Shown here one piece after another: positions 1 to 8,422 of a stretch of 64,000 nucleotides of DNA (position 1 is its first letter; each line of letters starts with the position of its first letter). Under the pieces are notes generated by a model, which saw nothing but the letters and a program-made list of their open reading frames with translations, was not told where the DNA came from and searched no databases. Source of the DNA: an endosymbiont of Escarpia spicata (GTDB lineage Bacteria > Pseudomonadota > Gammaproteobacteria > Chromatiales > Chromatiaceae); contig QFXE01000021.1 in NCBI GenBank assembly GCA_003349915.1, positions 1 through 64,000 of the forward strand. Direction: 5' to 3'. Both the position numbers and the translations under genes were made by a program.

Positions 1-170
1 TTAATCCTAAAGTAAGTGCCATTCTGGTGCGCCCCCTATTGTTCTATTGTTTTTGATTTCCATTTTTCCTTTGGTCCAGCGAGTTGGTGTGAAAAAACGC
101 AGAATCAAGTGTCGAGTGAAACATCCGGGTTAAACCCTGGAGTATCTACTTTTGGTAATCATTATTCCCG

Positions 171-455
171 CTACGATTCAACTGCGATTTCAATATTCGC
201 AGATGACCTGTCAATCAATAGAGTCATCACCAACTGTATTAATAATAACAGTAGAAATATGCCATTCATGATAAGCATTGGGGTCAGTCCCAGCATAAAG
301 GCATAGAGTTCAGATAGTGCCGCAGAAATTAGTGAAATTATCAACATGCCAACTGATAAGCCATCTGTTTTTTGAGTTTTTGCTGTTTTAATGATCTGCG
401 GGAGAAAGCTCCACATTAGAAAAAAACCAGCAGTATAACCAACCAGGTCAACCAT
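171..455 (-). CDS. SemiSWEET/PQ-loop family small transporter
   Basis: A 94-residue protein with three predicted membrane helices (about 5-22, 34-55 and 58-81) and a Pro-Gln pair at 19-20 in the first helix, within the stretch FLPQIIKTAKTQKTDGLS. One three-helix repeat with a PQ motif is the mark of bacterial SemiSWEETs, which dimerise and carry sugars or other small solutes across the inner membrane. The length matches the family. The ATG is preceded by AGGATC at good spacing. It lies 65 bases downstream of the AraC regulator on the same strand, so the two may share a transcript. The substrate cannot be read from sequence. Family call is confident, sugar transport is inference. Confidence 0.85.
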   Translation of the reverse strand: MVDLVGYTAGFFLMWSFLPQIIKTAKTQKTDGLSVGMLIISLISAALSELYAFMLGLTPMLIMNGIFLLLLLIQLVMTLLIDRSSANIEIAVES

Positions 456-520
456 AATGATCCTTTGTTGTTTAGTCGATAAAATAAGGGTTTAGAATGT
501 ACATAAGCAACTTGCTACCA

Positions 521-1531
521 TCACATTTTTGCATTTGTCTGCTTCAGTGTTGCAGAGGGCGGCTCACCAAACAGGCTTTTGTAATTCAAGCTGAATCTAC
601 CGAGATGTGTCATGCTATAGAGCATAGCAATGCTTGCTACGTTAGCGTGCGTATCAGAAAAGCTCTGTTGCAATTGGGTTCGAGCAGCATGGAGTTTCCG
701 GTGAAGAATATACTGTAGGGGTGTTACCCCAGTATTTTCCTGAAAGGCGTATTGCAAACTTCTTGGTGAAGTCCCTATCTGTAATGCCAGGTTGCTGGTG
801 GATAGTGGATTCATAATTTGATTATCAATCATTTTGATGGCAGTCTGAAAAATCTCTAAACGAGACTGACTGGCGATCCTCATTCTTGCATTCGTCACCT
901 TGAAGCAGGCTGTTATTAATAATAGGAATTCATCCAGAACCCATTCGCGAAACAGACTCGCCATTTCTTGATCTTGTTTTAGTAATTCTTGCATACTCTT
1001 ATTATTTACCAGATTGTAAAGTATGTCGCGGAAGCGAAAAGCTTGCTGGTTCGGTAGAGGAAAAATTGCTTTTTCTGGTATCAAAGAGTTTCTCCATAAC
1101 CTCTCATCAACAACACGCTGTTCCAGTAGCCAGGTTTGTGGAATTATCAAGTCCAGTACATTATGACCTGAAGGGGCATAACCAGAATATTCTCGATTGG
1201 AATGGACAATGCCAACACAGTCTGGGGGAGCCTCCATCCCACACCAGCGAGATTGCACGTTCCCTTGCGGTGGTGTAAACCCAAAAAGTGTGTGGTCGGC
1301 TGACAGAGAGTAGCGTTCAAATACGGCCTTATTACTACCGAGATGAACTATGCCTACATCCCCGAACATAAATACCTGTTCAAATAGATAAAAGGGTCCC
1401 TTATCCAGCCGAACCATATCCGAATCCATCTGAGGCACAAGCGCAATGTGCTCAAGATACTGATCTACGTCATGAAACTGAGATGATAGAAACAGGTTTC
1501 TATTTTTGTCTTTATCTTGAGTGAAATTCAT
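521..1531 (-). CDS. AraC family transcriptional regulator
   Basis: A 336-residue protein from the ATG at 1531. The frame stays open upstream to 1654, but that extension starts with an odd hydrophobic, Arg-rich stretch and is probably not translated. The N-terminal two thirds is a cupin-like ligand region. The C-terminal part (about 225-330) holds two helix-turn-helix units: STSNLALQIGTSPRSLQYAF, then a second helix pair ending RFSLNYKSLFGEPPS, the usual AraC/XylS signature. It is likely a DNA-binding activator responding to a small molecule. It is transcribed away from the DUF502, dimethylformamidase-like and porin genes and toward the SemiSWEET gene, so it may control either side. The effector is unknown. 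Confidence 0.85.
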   Translation of the reverse strand: MNFTQDKDKNRNLFLSSQFHDVDQYLEHIALVPQMDSDMVRLDKGPFYLFEQVFMFGDVGIVHLGSNKAVFERYSLSADHTLFGFTPPQGNVQSRWCGMEAPPDCVGIVHSNREYSGYAPSGHNVLDLIIPQTWLLEQRVVDERLWRNSLIPEKAIFPLPNQQAFRFRDILYNLVNNKSMQELLKQDQEMASLFREWVLDEFLLLITACFKVTNARMRIASQSRLEIFQTAIKMIDNQIMNPLSTSNLALQIGTSPRSLQYAFQENTGVTPLQYILHRKLHAARTQLQQSFSDTHANVASIAMLYSMTHLGRFSLNYKSLFGEPPSATLKQTNAKM

Positions 1532-1882
1532 GTTTTTGGGTTTTTCAGTGATATCTGTGAGTGCAATAGGGGGCTTACCCCACCTTCGCCGAGGGGCAGC
1601 GATCACGCCCCCCTGTCCGAATAGGATAAGGGCAGGAAATAAACCTAATATCAATAGGTTATAAGCTACTTTGTGCGTGGTTGCGGTGATCTCCAGATAT
1701 CGCTGAGGTGGTTATTTTTGCAAAGTGTGCGCAATTTGGATAGAAAATTATTTTCACATAGACGAAAATTATTTCCGAACTTAACTGCAATGCCTTAATT
1801 TAGATAAGTAAATAAGTAATGGATGATGGTGAGACATTCTGATCGTTTAACGAAATTATTCTGAAATGGAAATAAATAAATT
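1532..1882. other. AT-rich divergent intergenic region
   Basis: This 351-base gap separates the AraC regulator from the rightward genes. It is markedly more AT-rich than the flanking genes, especially from 1705 on. It includes the imperfect palindrome TTGC-N9-GCAA at 1718-1734 and a possible promoter (listed separately). No credible gene is seen in it. It is the natural place for AraC binding sites, but no convincing direct-repeat operator was identified. Confidence 0.5.
1718..1746 (+). promoter_or_regulatory. possible sigma-70 promoter for the rightward operon
   Basis: A TTGCAA box at 1718-1723 and TAGAAA at 1741-1746 are spaced by 17 bases, each matching consensus at four of six positions. 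It lies upstream of the small secreted peptide and the DUF502 gene. The -35 half overlaps the palindrome TTGC-N9-GCAA. Weak call, made by eye. Confidence 0.25.
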
Positions 1883-2053
1883 ATGAAATTTTATACGTTC
1901 AATCCATTATTCAGAAGCAAAGGTATTTTACCGAAAGCAATGCTCTCCACGTTGTTTATTCTGCTCTTCTTTGCAGTAATGCTTGATAGTGCCTATGCAC
2001 AGAGTGAAAAAATCGATGCGTCGGATCCCACGAAAATTTATACCTATATCTAA
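1883..2053 (+). CDS. small secreted peptide or truncated outer-membrane protein remnant
   Basis: A 56-residue reading frame. It has a basic N-terminal part, a strong hydrophobic core (MLSTLFILLFFAVMLDSAYA, about 20-39) and a likely signal peptidase I site after Ala39. Only about 17 residues would remain after cleavage, ending DPTKIYTYI and a TAA stop. That tail looks like the start of a mature porin-like protein, so the gene may be a remnant whose body was lost. Alternatively it is a genuine short exported peptide. It ends 29 bases before the DUF502 gene on the same strand. The ribosome-binding site is poor (GGAAA about 13 bases upstream). Signal peptide clear, function unknown. Confidence 0.4.
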   Translation: MKFYTFNPLFRSKGILPKAMLSTLFILLFFAVMLDSAYAQSEKIDASDPTKIYTYI

Positions 2054-2082
2054 GCTGCGTTCACTATTGGAAGTGACTAAAC

Positions 2083-2661
2083 ATGAAACCTGTAGTTGAA
2101 TTTTTAAAAACAACGGTTGTGAAAGGTTTTCTTATATTGCTCCCGGTTGGACTAGCAATAGTCGCAATAGAAGAGTTGTTTGATGTTGTTATCTTAATTA
2201 CTCAGCCTATTGCTTCATACTTTTCAGGAAATGATTTTCTTAGCGGCACTGCCATCGCTGTTGTTTTGCTGTTTTTACTGTTTTTCTTTGTTGGTTTTAC
2301 TGCAAGATGCAGAACTGGAAAATATATTGGTCGCTGGCTGGAAAAAACAACCCTTGAGAAGTTAGGCATCTACTCGATGTTAAAGCGTTTTACTCAGCAG
2401 TTTAACAATAACAATGATGTGGAGGGTTATCTTCCTGCGGTACTAACAAATGGTGATACACAGATGCTTGTTTTTATCATTGAAGAACATATTAATAAAC
2501 GCTTGACCGTATTTATCCCCCATGCACCCATGGGCGTTTCAGGAACTGTTCAGTGTGTTGGTCCTGAGCGTGTCAGAAAACTCAATGCATCCAGGGTTGA
2601 TATTCTTGACTGTCAGCGTTACTGGGGGTTAGGAACAAAAGAATTACTAGAGCGATCATAG
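2083..2661 (+). CDS. DUF502 family inner-membrane protein
   Basis: A 192-residue protein with two N-terminal membrane helices (about 12-34 and 55-78). They are followed by the soluble part typical of DUF502: a GKYIGRWLE stretch, then an IYSMLKRFTQQF segment and a beta-rich C-terminus with the turn FIPHAPMGVSGTVQCV. Members are found widely in bacteria and plants and have no settled biochemical function. GGAAGTG lies eight bases before the ATG. It is the first full gene of a rightward group with the dimethylformamidase-like protein (65-base gap) and the porin. Family call good, role unknown. Confidence 0.8.
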   Translation: MKPVVEFLKTTVVKGFLILLPVGLAIVAIEELFDVVILITQPIASYFSGNDFLSGTAIAVVLLFLLFFFVGFTARCRTGKYIGRWLEKTTLEKLGIYSMLKRFTQQFNNNNDVEGYLPAVLTNGDTQMLVFIIEEHINKRLTVFIPHAPMGVSGTVQCVGPERVRKLNASRVDILDCQRYWGLGTKELLERS

Positions 2662-2726
2662 ATTGTAAGTGCGAAAGTGTGCCTTGGACTGAGAACTCTA
2701 CGGCCAAGTCATCCAGGAGAACTAGA

Positions 2727-5267
2727 ATGAATATGAGTATGGAAGAGCGTGTCACAAATCCACTGCCGAGTTATTTGAGGCTAACTGGGGTGTGGCTGCT
2801 ATCCCTCAGTGGACTCATCAGTATATCGCTGCTTTCCTTTGCCCAAATAACGCCGCTGCAAGCTGCGGAAAAGACGCCGGATCGCACCATTATCGGCTAT
2901 GCAGCACCGCTATCTGTACGTCCGGGGGATAAGGTCGATTTTATGGCAAATGTCATCGGTGGAGGCACTTATAAAGCGGATCTGGTCAGAGTCGTGAACG
3001 GCGATTCGCTGAGCCGCTACAAAGAGCACTTCAAAGTTGATCCGGTTAAGGCACCATTTACAGGCAGTTACGAGGGTAAGGAGCAGCCCCTGAACCTGGG
3101 TTCCTATATTCAAGTTGAAGCGAGCAAAACACTCGATAAACTTGAAAGCTTCACTGCTTCAGCCTGGATTTTCCCAACTTTCACCCCATCTGAGTACGTG
3201 GCACCGGATTTTGATAATCCCGATCCGTTTCACCCGCCGACGCTTAGTACCGCTGAATGGGTTAAGGATCAAACTATCGTGTCCCGATTTGACAAGGTCA
3301 GTGGAACAGGATGGGCTTTACAGTTTGATGAGAAACTCCGCTTGCAATTTATTGCTGGTTCCGGTGATGGTAAGCTGGAAACCGTCAAACTTACCGAATT
3401 TGCCCGCGACTGGGACTGGGCCTACGTGGCTGTCAGCTATGATGCTGAAAGCCGTGAGGTCACTGTGTATTTACATGAAGACCCCTCTTCGCCAGGTGAC
3501 AAGTTCACTGCACGTACTCTGCATGCAACAGGCACACTCAACAGGCCTATAGTTCAGGCGGGACCGTTGCGTATCGCTGCAGTGCGAGCCCGTAAGGGTG
3601 CTGCTGCTAATGCCAGGTTTGAGAAACCTGCTGACGTGTTTAATGGACGCATCCAGGATGTAAGGCTTGCTAACCGTGTCCTGTCAGTGTCAGAAGTTGA
3701 TCAACTGTCTGCTGAAAAGACGCCGGATAAACTGCGCAGCAGTCTGGTCAGCGACTGGGATTTTGCTAAAGGTATTGGTAACGCCATGGTACAGGATGTC
3801 TCCGGAAAGGGACATAATGGCAGCGTTGTTAATCTGCCTGAGCGGGCAATACGCGGAGTATTCTGGAATGGTGATACTATTAAATGGACTGATAATCCCG
3901 ATCAGTATGATGCCATGATTTTTCACTCTGATGATATCTACGATGCTGAGTGGCAGGTAGATTTCACTTACACGATACCGATGGATCTTGACAGCGGCAT
4001 CTATGCAGCACGCTTGAAACAGGGTGACTTTGTGGAGTACATCCCCTTTTTCGTGGCAGCCCCTGTTGGGAAACCACAGGCGAAACTTGCCGTCTGGTTG
4101 TCAGACTACAATTATCTTGCCTACTCCAATGTCAGCTATATTGCGACCGTACCACAAAACTACTCAGGCGTGAGCAGCAATGACGCCGACACCGAGTTTC
4201 TGAAGGCTCATCTGGAGTATGCCACCACGGGGGTCTACACTCTTCATCTTGATGGAACCTTCTTCGTCTATGGTACCCGACTGCGTCCTGATATTCATAT
4301 GAAACCGGGGGGCTTAATGTATAACTTCCCTTTAGATACGCATCTCACCAGTTTTCTTGAGCATAAGGGAATTGACTATGACATTATTACTGAGGAGCAG
4401 GTTGATGCCGAAGGTCTGGAACTGCTAAAGCAATATCAAGTGGTCGTGAACTCAAGCCATCCTGAGTATGTAACGCCTGGTATGTTTGATAATGTTGCTG
4501 ACTATACCGAACAGGGTGGGCGCTTTATGTATATGGGTGCTAACGGCTATTTCTGGAGTGTCGACGGTCACCCGACTCTACCAGGTGTTATGGAATCCCG
4601 TAATTTTAACGCTATCCCTGATCGTTATTTGACCAGTGGTCTGCGTGGCGGATTGATGGTTGAAGCTGGACGCCCGTCAGGTCCGGTATTTGGTGTTGAA
4701 ATGTCGGGGGAGAACTTTCATGGTTCCAGTGCCTATCGAAAGCTGGATGATGCCAGTAATCCACGTGCGGCCTGGATATTTTCTGGTACCAACGAAGGAG
4801 ACGTATTTGGGGATTACGGCATTGATAAGGTGCATGGCGGAGCCGCTGGGTTTGAGGTTGACCGCTATAAGCCGGAGAATGGTGTGCCGCGTCATGCGCT
4901 GCATCTGGCAAAATCTGAGCCACTTAGACTAAGCGTTACAAACACCACCCTTGGTATCCTCCCGGTCTCAGTAAAATACACACCGAGTAAGGATGAAATT
5001 ACGGCTCAGGCTGATCTAATGTTCTTTGAAACAGCCAATGGCGGCGCCATGTTTTCAACCGGGTCGATTACCTGGCTAGGCTCGTTACTGGAAAATAACA
5101 CCGACAATGATGTGGCAAGGATCACTGGCAATGTCATTCAGCGCTTCCTCGATCCCAAACCGTTTCCAGCCATTCCGAAAGCTGATATCGATGATGTCGA
5201 TCGGGCACCGCCTGAACCGGAATATGACAGAGCGATTGATACCACGAAGAAACAAGGTGCGTCGTGA
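2727..5267 (+). CDS. secreted LamG-containing N,N-dimethylformamidase-like protein (large-subunit family)
   Basis: An 846-residue protein from the ATG at 2727, chosen because AGGAGA sits six bases before it; an ATG at 2679 would add 16 residues with no such site. The N-terminus is a signal peptide (hydrophobic core LTGVWLLSLSGLISISLLSF, cleavage near LQAAEK). The next domain begins GYAAPLSVRPGDKVDFM and DLVRVVNGD, as in dimethylformamidase large subunits. A concanavalin/LamG-like segment follows at about 120-315, then the alpha/beta domain with YNYLAYSN and an amidotransferase-like fold (GGRFMYMGANGYFW). Paracoccus dimethylformamidase has a Tyr/Tyr/Glu mononuclear iron; I could not map those ligands here. 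Export and the absence of a nearby small subunit are unusual. The substrate is probably an amide or amine, but that is inference. Confidence 0.7.
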   Translation: MNMSMEERVTNPLPSYLRLTGVWLLSLSGLISISLLSFAQITPLQAAEKTPDRTIIGYAAPLSVRPGDKVDFMANVIGGGTYKADLVRVVNGDSLSRYKEHFKVDPVKAPFTGSYEGKEQPLNLGSYIQVEASKTLDKLESFTASAWIFPTFTPSEYVAPDFDNPDPFHPPTLSTAEWVKDQTIVSRFDKVSGTGWALQFDEKLRLQFIAGSGDGKLETVKLTEFARDWDWAYVAVSYDAESREVTVYLHEDPSSPGDKFTARTLHATGTLNRPIVQAGPLRIAAVRARKGAAANARFEKPADVFNGRIQDVRLANRVLSVSEVDQLSAEKTPDKLRSSLVSDWDFAKGIGNAMVQDVSGKGHNGSVVNLPERAIRGVFWNGDTIKWTDNPDQYDAMIFHSDDIYDAEWQVDFTYTIPMDLDSGIYAARLKQGDFVEYIPFFVAAPVGKPQAKLAVWLSDYNYLAYSNVSYIATVPQNYSGVSSNDADTEFLKAHLEYATTGVYTLHLDGTFFVYGTRLRPDIHMKPGGLMYNFPLDTHLTSFLEHKGIDYDIITEEQVDAEGLELLKQYQVVVNSSHPEYVTPGMFDNVADYTEQGGRFMYMGANGYFWSVDGHPTLPGVMESRNFNAIPDRYLTSGLRGGLMVEAGRPSGPVFGVEMSGENFHGSSAYRKLDDASNPRAAWIFSGTNEGDVFGDYGIDKVHGGAAGFEVDRYKPENGVPRHALHLAKSEPLRLSVTNTTLGILPVSVKYTPSKDEITAQADLMFFETANGGAMFSTGSITWLGSLLENNTDNDVARITGNVIQRFLDPKPFPAIPKADIDDVDRAPPEPEYDRAIDTTKKQGAS

Positions 5268-6457
5268 GAACTCCTCTGACTCGAGCTATCTGGGTCATCG
5301 CCACGATTGCGGTGATGACCCAGACGGTTGAGGCCGGCCGTCTTGACGACGCCCTGGAGGCGTCCGAACAGGCACAGCACTTTATCGACTTGTCGGCCGT
5401 GCCGGCATACCAGTATGCACCGCGTACGGAAGATGACACCGGTAACTACAGTCTGGACGCGATCGCCAATTTCAACCTGGCCCAGCGGGATTCCGGTACG
5501 TTTGGCAGCACCAATCTGGTCATGTGGGTGAATTCGGCCAACAAGATTGGTAGTCTGAGTTCTGCGCCGGAGTTTGCCGACCAGGCCGGTCTCTTGTGGG
5601 ATACAACAGATATCGGAGCTGACAGTGCGAGTACCACACTGCTGGTGTTGGCTGTTGAGCAATGGTTTTTTGACAACAGCTTATCGGTTGGCGTGGGCAA
5701 ATTTTTCCCGGGCCAGTTCTTTCTGCTAAGCGCTTATACCGCAGACAATTCGAACACCTTTCAGAACAAGATGATCTCCGGGAATCCGGTAGCATCCTTC
5801 TGGGAGTCAATCGGCCTCGGCACCGCTGGTGCCTGGTACGCTGACGGGTGGACCGTTCAAGCAGGGGTGATCGATGCCCAGGCCACGGCGAACGGTCTGG
5901 ATTTTTCCAGTTTCGGCAAGGGGAAATATGCCTATATGCTGGAATTAGCCTATGAACCCGGTAACCCGAACGGTACGACGTCACTGTCGGCACTCGCCTA
6001 TCTTGTGGATGAGCATGACGATCTCACGACTGAGCGCGGGCTGGTGGGGCAATTTACGCACGAGTTTGGAGCGCAGGCAGAGTACGCGACTTTCGGGCGT
6101 TATACCGTAAAAAACGGCGGCACTGGCAAGACGGCTGCTGCCCAGAGCACCGCACTATCGGTAAAGGACGGCGGTTTCATTGGAGCCGCCTGGAATCGGC
6201 CTTTCGGCAGAGCGAACCAGCAGCTCGCGGCCGCAGCACTCTATGGTCAGGCCAGCAGTTTCAAAAAAATGCAGGGGTTCAATAACCAGTACGGGGCAGA
6301 GCTGTACTGGAAGTTCCAACCCGAGAGCTGGTTTCATATTACACCCTCAGTTCAGTTTTTACGTAACCGTGATGATAGGTTCGAGACTGTGGTTGGGTTG
6401 CGTGCATCTTTTAGTTTCAACAAAAGTTGGTCAGGTGCGATATTTTCCAACCAATGA
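5264..6457 (+). CDS. OprB-like outer-membrane porin
   Basis: A 397-residue protein starting with GTG that overlaps the previous stop by four bases (GTGA), so translation is probably coupled to the dimethylformamidase-like gene. A signal peptide covers about residues 1-24. The rest alternates short hydrophobic strands with Gly, Asn and Asp-rich turns, including WESIGLGTAGAWYADGWTVQAGV and a final FETVVGLRASFSFNKSW strand, as in carbohydrate-selective porins of the OprB group. It probably forms the outer-membrane channel for the substrate or product of the secreted enzyme upstream. The substrate is inference; the beta-barrel porin call is fairly secure. Confidence 0.7.
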   Translation: MRTPLTRAIWVIATIAVMTQTVEAGRLDDALEASEQAQHFIDLSAVPAYQYAPRTEDDTGNYSLDAIANFNLAQRDSGTFGSTNLVMWVNSANKIGSLSSAPEFADQAGLLWDTTDIGADSASTTLLVLAVEQWFFDNSLSVGVGKFFPGQFFLLSAYTADNSNTFQNKMISGNPVASFWESIGLGTAGAWYADGWTVQAGVIDAQATANGLDFSSFGKGKYAYMLELAYEPGNPNGTTSLSALAYLVDEHDDLTTERGLVGQFTHEFGAQAEYATFGRYTVKNGGTGKTAAAQSTALSVKDGGFIGAAWNRPFGRANQQLAAAALYGQASSFKKMQGFNNQYGAELYWKFQPESWFHITPSVQFLRNRDDRFETVVGLRASFSFNKSWSGAIFSNQ

Positions 6458-6518
6458 TAATGCTCATTTTTCTGCAACGACAACAAAGAAGGTGAAAGAT
6501 GTCATCTAAAGTCAACTA

Positions 6519-6540
6519 ACCACCGACTAAAGTCGATGGT
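6519..6540. terminator. hairpin between convergent genes, possible bidirectional terminator
   Basis: ACCACCGACT and AGTCGATGGT form a 10-base stem with one mismatch around a two-base loop. It lies between the porin stop and the end of the ligand-gated channel gene. Neither side has a long T run, so termination would be weak. Similar CGACT-AA-AGTCG hairpins also occur at the ends of IS200/IS605-type elements, so a mobile-element relic is a second reading. Confidence 0.4.
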
Positions 6541-6588
6541 TTGATATTCATGGTGGATAATTAATCAAACGGAATAGTAGAAACCTGA

Positions 6589-7581
6589 TTACCAGAAAAA
6601 GAGCAGCCAGAGAGTAAGGGCACCAAGCAGGTAGGCCAATGGATAGCTGGTAATAGCGTAGATATCGAGTCTTTTCGCGAGTGCTTTTCTGCCATGATTT
6701 TCCAGCCTCCGCAGCCAGACATTACCCAAAACCACCAGGGCGGTGATGAAAAATGTGCCGACCAGAAACGCATCCATCAGGGTGATATAGCCGAGCCGGG
6801 GTAGATCACTAGAGATGGTGAAGTTGAAGGCGATGAAGAGCAGCAGGTTACCACCAGCCAGATCGATGCGTTTGGTGTAGTCTTGCAGAAAGAAGGTAAA
6901 CCAGGCAACGGTGATGATCAGCAGGGCCGGGATCAAGATCCGTATCAGATAGTAGTTGAGATGGCGTTTGGCGTGGAACTCCAGCACGAAGCGGGAGGCT
7001 TCCCCCTTGGTGAATTCGTTGTGGGTCGCCAAGCGGGTATGCACATCGGTAACGATCCACTCCTCTTCGCCCAATTGCTGCCCCAATCCACTGAACCCCG
7101 GCATCTCTTTGAATCGGAACAGACTCTGCGGGAAGATTGAATCCACATAGATAAAAAAGAGCTGGTTGTCGAAAGGAAACAGCCGGAAGTCGAAGGCAGG
7201 TGCCTGAAAGGTCGCGGTGAAACGTTCGAGATACATCACCGTGCCATCCGCCGCGAGGGAGATAAGACGATTTTGGAAGTCTGTTCGTCCTTGCTGGTTA
7301 TGGTAGGTGATGACTGGCCATTGGATCTGTTTCTGTTCCAGCAGCTTGAGAAAGGTGGCAAGGGTATAGGTGCGATATCTTGCTTCACCGGGGACGGGTT
7401 CAAACGCCAGCATCGGCTGATGCCAATCGATACGAAGACTACCGACAACACTGAAGTTCTCTGCCTTTTGATTTATACCGGTGATCTGATCAATCTTTAG
7501 GCCAATGAGTACATCGCTGGGTTCAGCCGCCGGGCTGGCCAAGCTGATCAATGATAAGAGGCAGAATATGAGTCGCTTCAT
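6589..7581 (-). CDS. prokaryotic pentameric ligand-gated ion channel (GLIC/ELIC type)
   Basis: A 330-residue protein with a signal peptide (1-18) and an extracellular beta-sandwich carrying LRIDWHQP at 49-56. FPFD at 135-138 is the core of the Cys-loop equivalent, without flanking cysteines. Four helices follow: M1 about 211-232, M2 about 238-257, M3 about 268-290 and M4 about 308-329. The M2-M3 link DLPRLGYITLMDAF is highly characteristic. Length matches bacterial members such as GLIC. Aligning AFNF in M2 with GLIC places Asp240 near the 2-prime pore position, which would favour cations; that alignment is mine. It lies 98 bases downstream of a META-domain gene on the same strand. The ligand is unknown. 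Confidence 0.88.
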   Translation of the reverse strand: MKRLIFCLLSLISLASPAAEPSDVLIGLKIDQITGINQKAENFSVVGSLRIDWHQPMLAFEPVPGEARYRTYTLATFLKLLEQKQIQWPVITYHNQQGRTDFQNRLISLAADGTVMYLERFTATFQAPAFDFRLFPFDNQLFFIYVDSIFPQSLFRFKEMPGFSGLGQQLGEEEWIVTDVHTRLATHNEFTKGEASRFVLEFHAKRHLNYYLIRILIPALLIITVAWFTFFLQDYTKRIDLAGGNLLLFIAFNFTISSDLPRLGYITLMDAFLVGTFFITALVVLGNVWLRRLENHGRKALAKRLDIYAITSYPLAYLLGALTLWLLFFW

Positions 7582-7679
7582 GGCAAATGTGGCATGCGGG
7601 TTATCCTGCTGAACAATGATAGATGATTAGGTGTCGGCATTGTGGATGGCATCACCACAGAATTGTTTCAACTCCTTGA

Positions 7680-8087
7680 TCAGGGCTTAGCGAATCGCAT
7701 CACGCCACTGTCGTATTTCAGTTGCAGGTAGAGTTCACCCCCCTTGAAAAGGTAGCTCTGCACCGCAGCCAGATCTTTGGTGAATTTTCCATCCAGTGAA
7801 CTGGGAGCGCACATGGCCCGTGTGGAGGTGAGGATCTCGACCTTTAGCTTATGCCCGTCACTCTCTTCCCATTTACCACTCCCTCTGTTGCAATCGAGGC
7901 GGGCTGCCACCGAGCCGTCCTTCTTTAGCTGTAGGCTGTAGTGTGTCGGATCATCCGGTTTGGCTTGGGTGTCATTGCCATATTTGGAGCCATGCCACTG
8001 CCACACTACCCCGGCGAGAGGAGGAGGGGTGCCAGAGGCGGCGAAGCTGATGAGAAGCAGACTCGCAAGGATGAATTTGATGCGCAT
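7680..8087 (-). CDS. META-domain (HslJ-like) periplasmic protein
   Basis: A 135-residue protein with a signal peptide (about 1-19). It then has the META-domain pattern: an opening Trp, SLQLKKDGSVAARLDCNRGSG with the conserved Cys-Asn-Arg-Gly, a STRAMC motif and a closing ELYLQLKYDSGVMRF strand pair. META proteins are small envelope proteins linked to heat or antibiotic stress in enterobacteria, with unclear biochemistry. It precedes the ligand-gated channel on the same strand and may be cotranscribed. It has two Cys (in CNRG and MCAP) that could form a disulfide. Confidence 0.75.
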   Translation of the reverse strand: MRIKFILASLLLISFAASGTPPPLAGVVWQWHGSKYGNDTQAKPDDPTHYSLQLKKDGSVAARLDCNRGSGKWEESDGHKLKVEILTSTRAMCAPSSLDGKFTKDLAAVQSYLFKGGELYLQLKYDSGVMRFAKP

Positions 8088-8422
8088 GAATCACTCCTGA
8101 TTTCGTTTGACAAGTACGGTTTTGGTTACATGCATTATTCGAATAGGTTGTCACATCCCAAACTTGAACGCCAGCCAACTTGGTTCGTAAACGACTGATT
8201 AATAAATAATCGAGGACGCGCCACGTTCCGTGATCGGGTCATACTACACCTGATCATCAAGTACCAGAGGTGGCACGGAAAATGGGGAAACGTGGTGCGT
8301 TCCCTATTGTTTCACAATCGTGGCATTCTAATTCACTGTTATGCATAGTAATAGTAACCACAAGGCTGCAACATTGTATTTTTACTAAACACTAATATCC
8401 AGAAAAATCAGGTATCACATCT
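8088..8422. other. intergenic region with a long inverted repeat
   Basis: This 335-base gap lies between the divergent META and membrane-protein genes. It holds an inverted repeat (8215-8302, listed separately) and is otherwise AT-rich without a credible gene. Promoters for both flanking genes should lie here, but none stands out. Confidence 0.5.
8215..8302. repeat. imperfect inverted repeat, REP-like or MITE-like
   Basis: GGACGCGCCACGTTCC at 8215-8230 and the reverse complement of 8287-8302 match at 13 of 16 positions, with 56 bases between the arms. The spacer itself contains TGATC repeats. The arrangement resembles a short non-autonomous element or a large hairpin. Copy number elsewhere in the genome cannot be judged here. 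Confidence 0.4.

Noticed and set aside
16-306. A 96-codon plus-strand frame at the left edge
   Set aside because: It runs antisense to the SemiSWEET-like gene for half its length and has no ribosome-binding site or protein-like pattern.
4612-4923. Antisense frame inside the dimethylformamidase-like gene
   Set aside because: Composition is Arg/His/Pro-rich, typical of a shadow frame, and the sense strand holds a clear gene.
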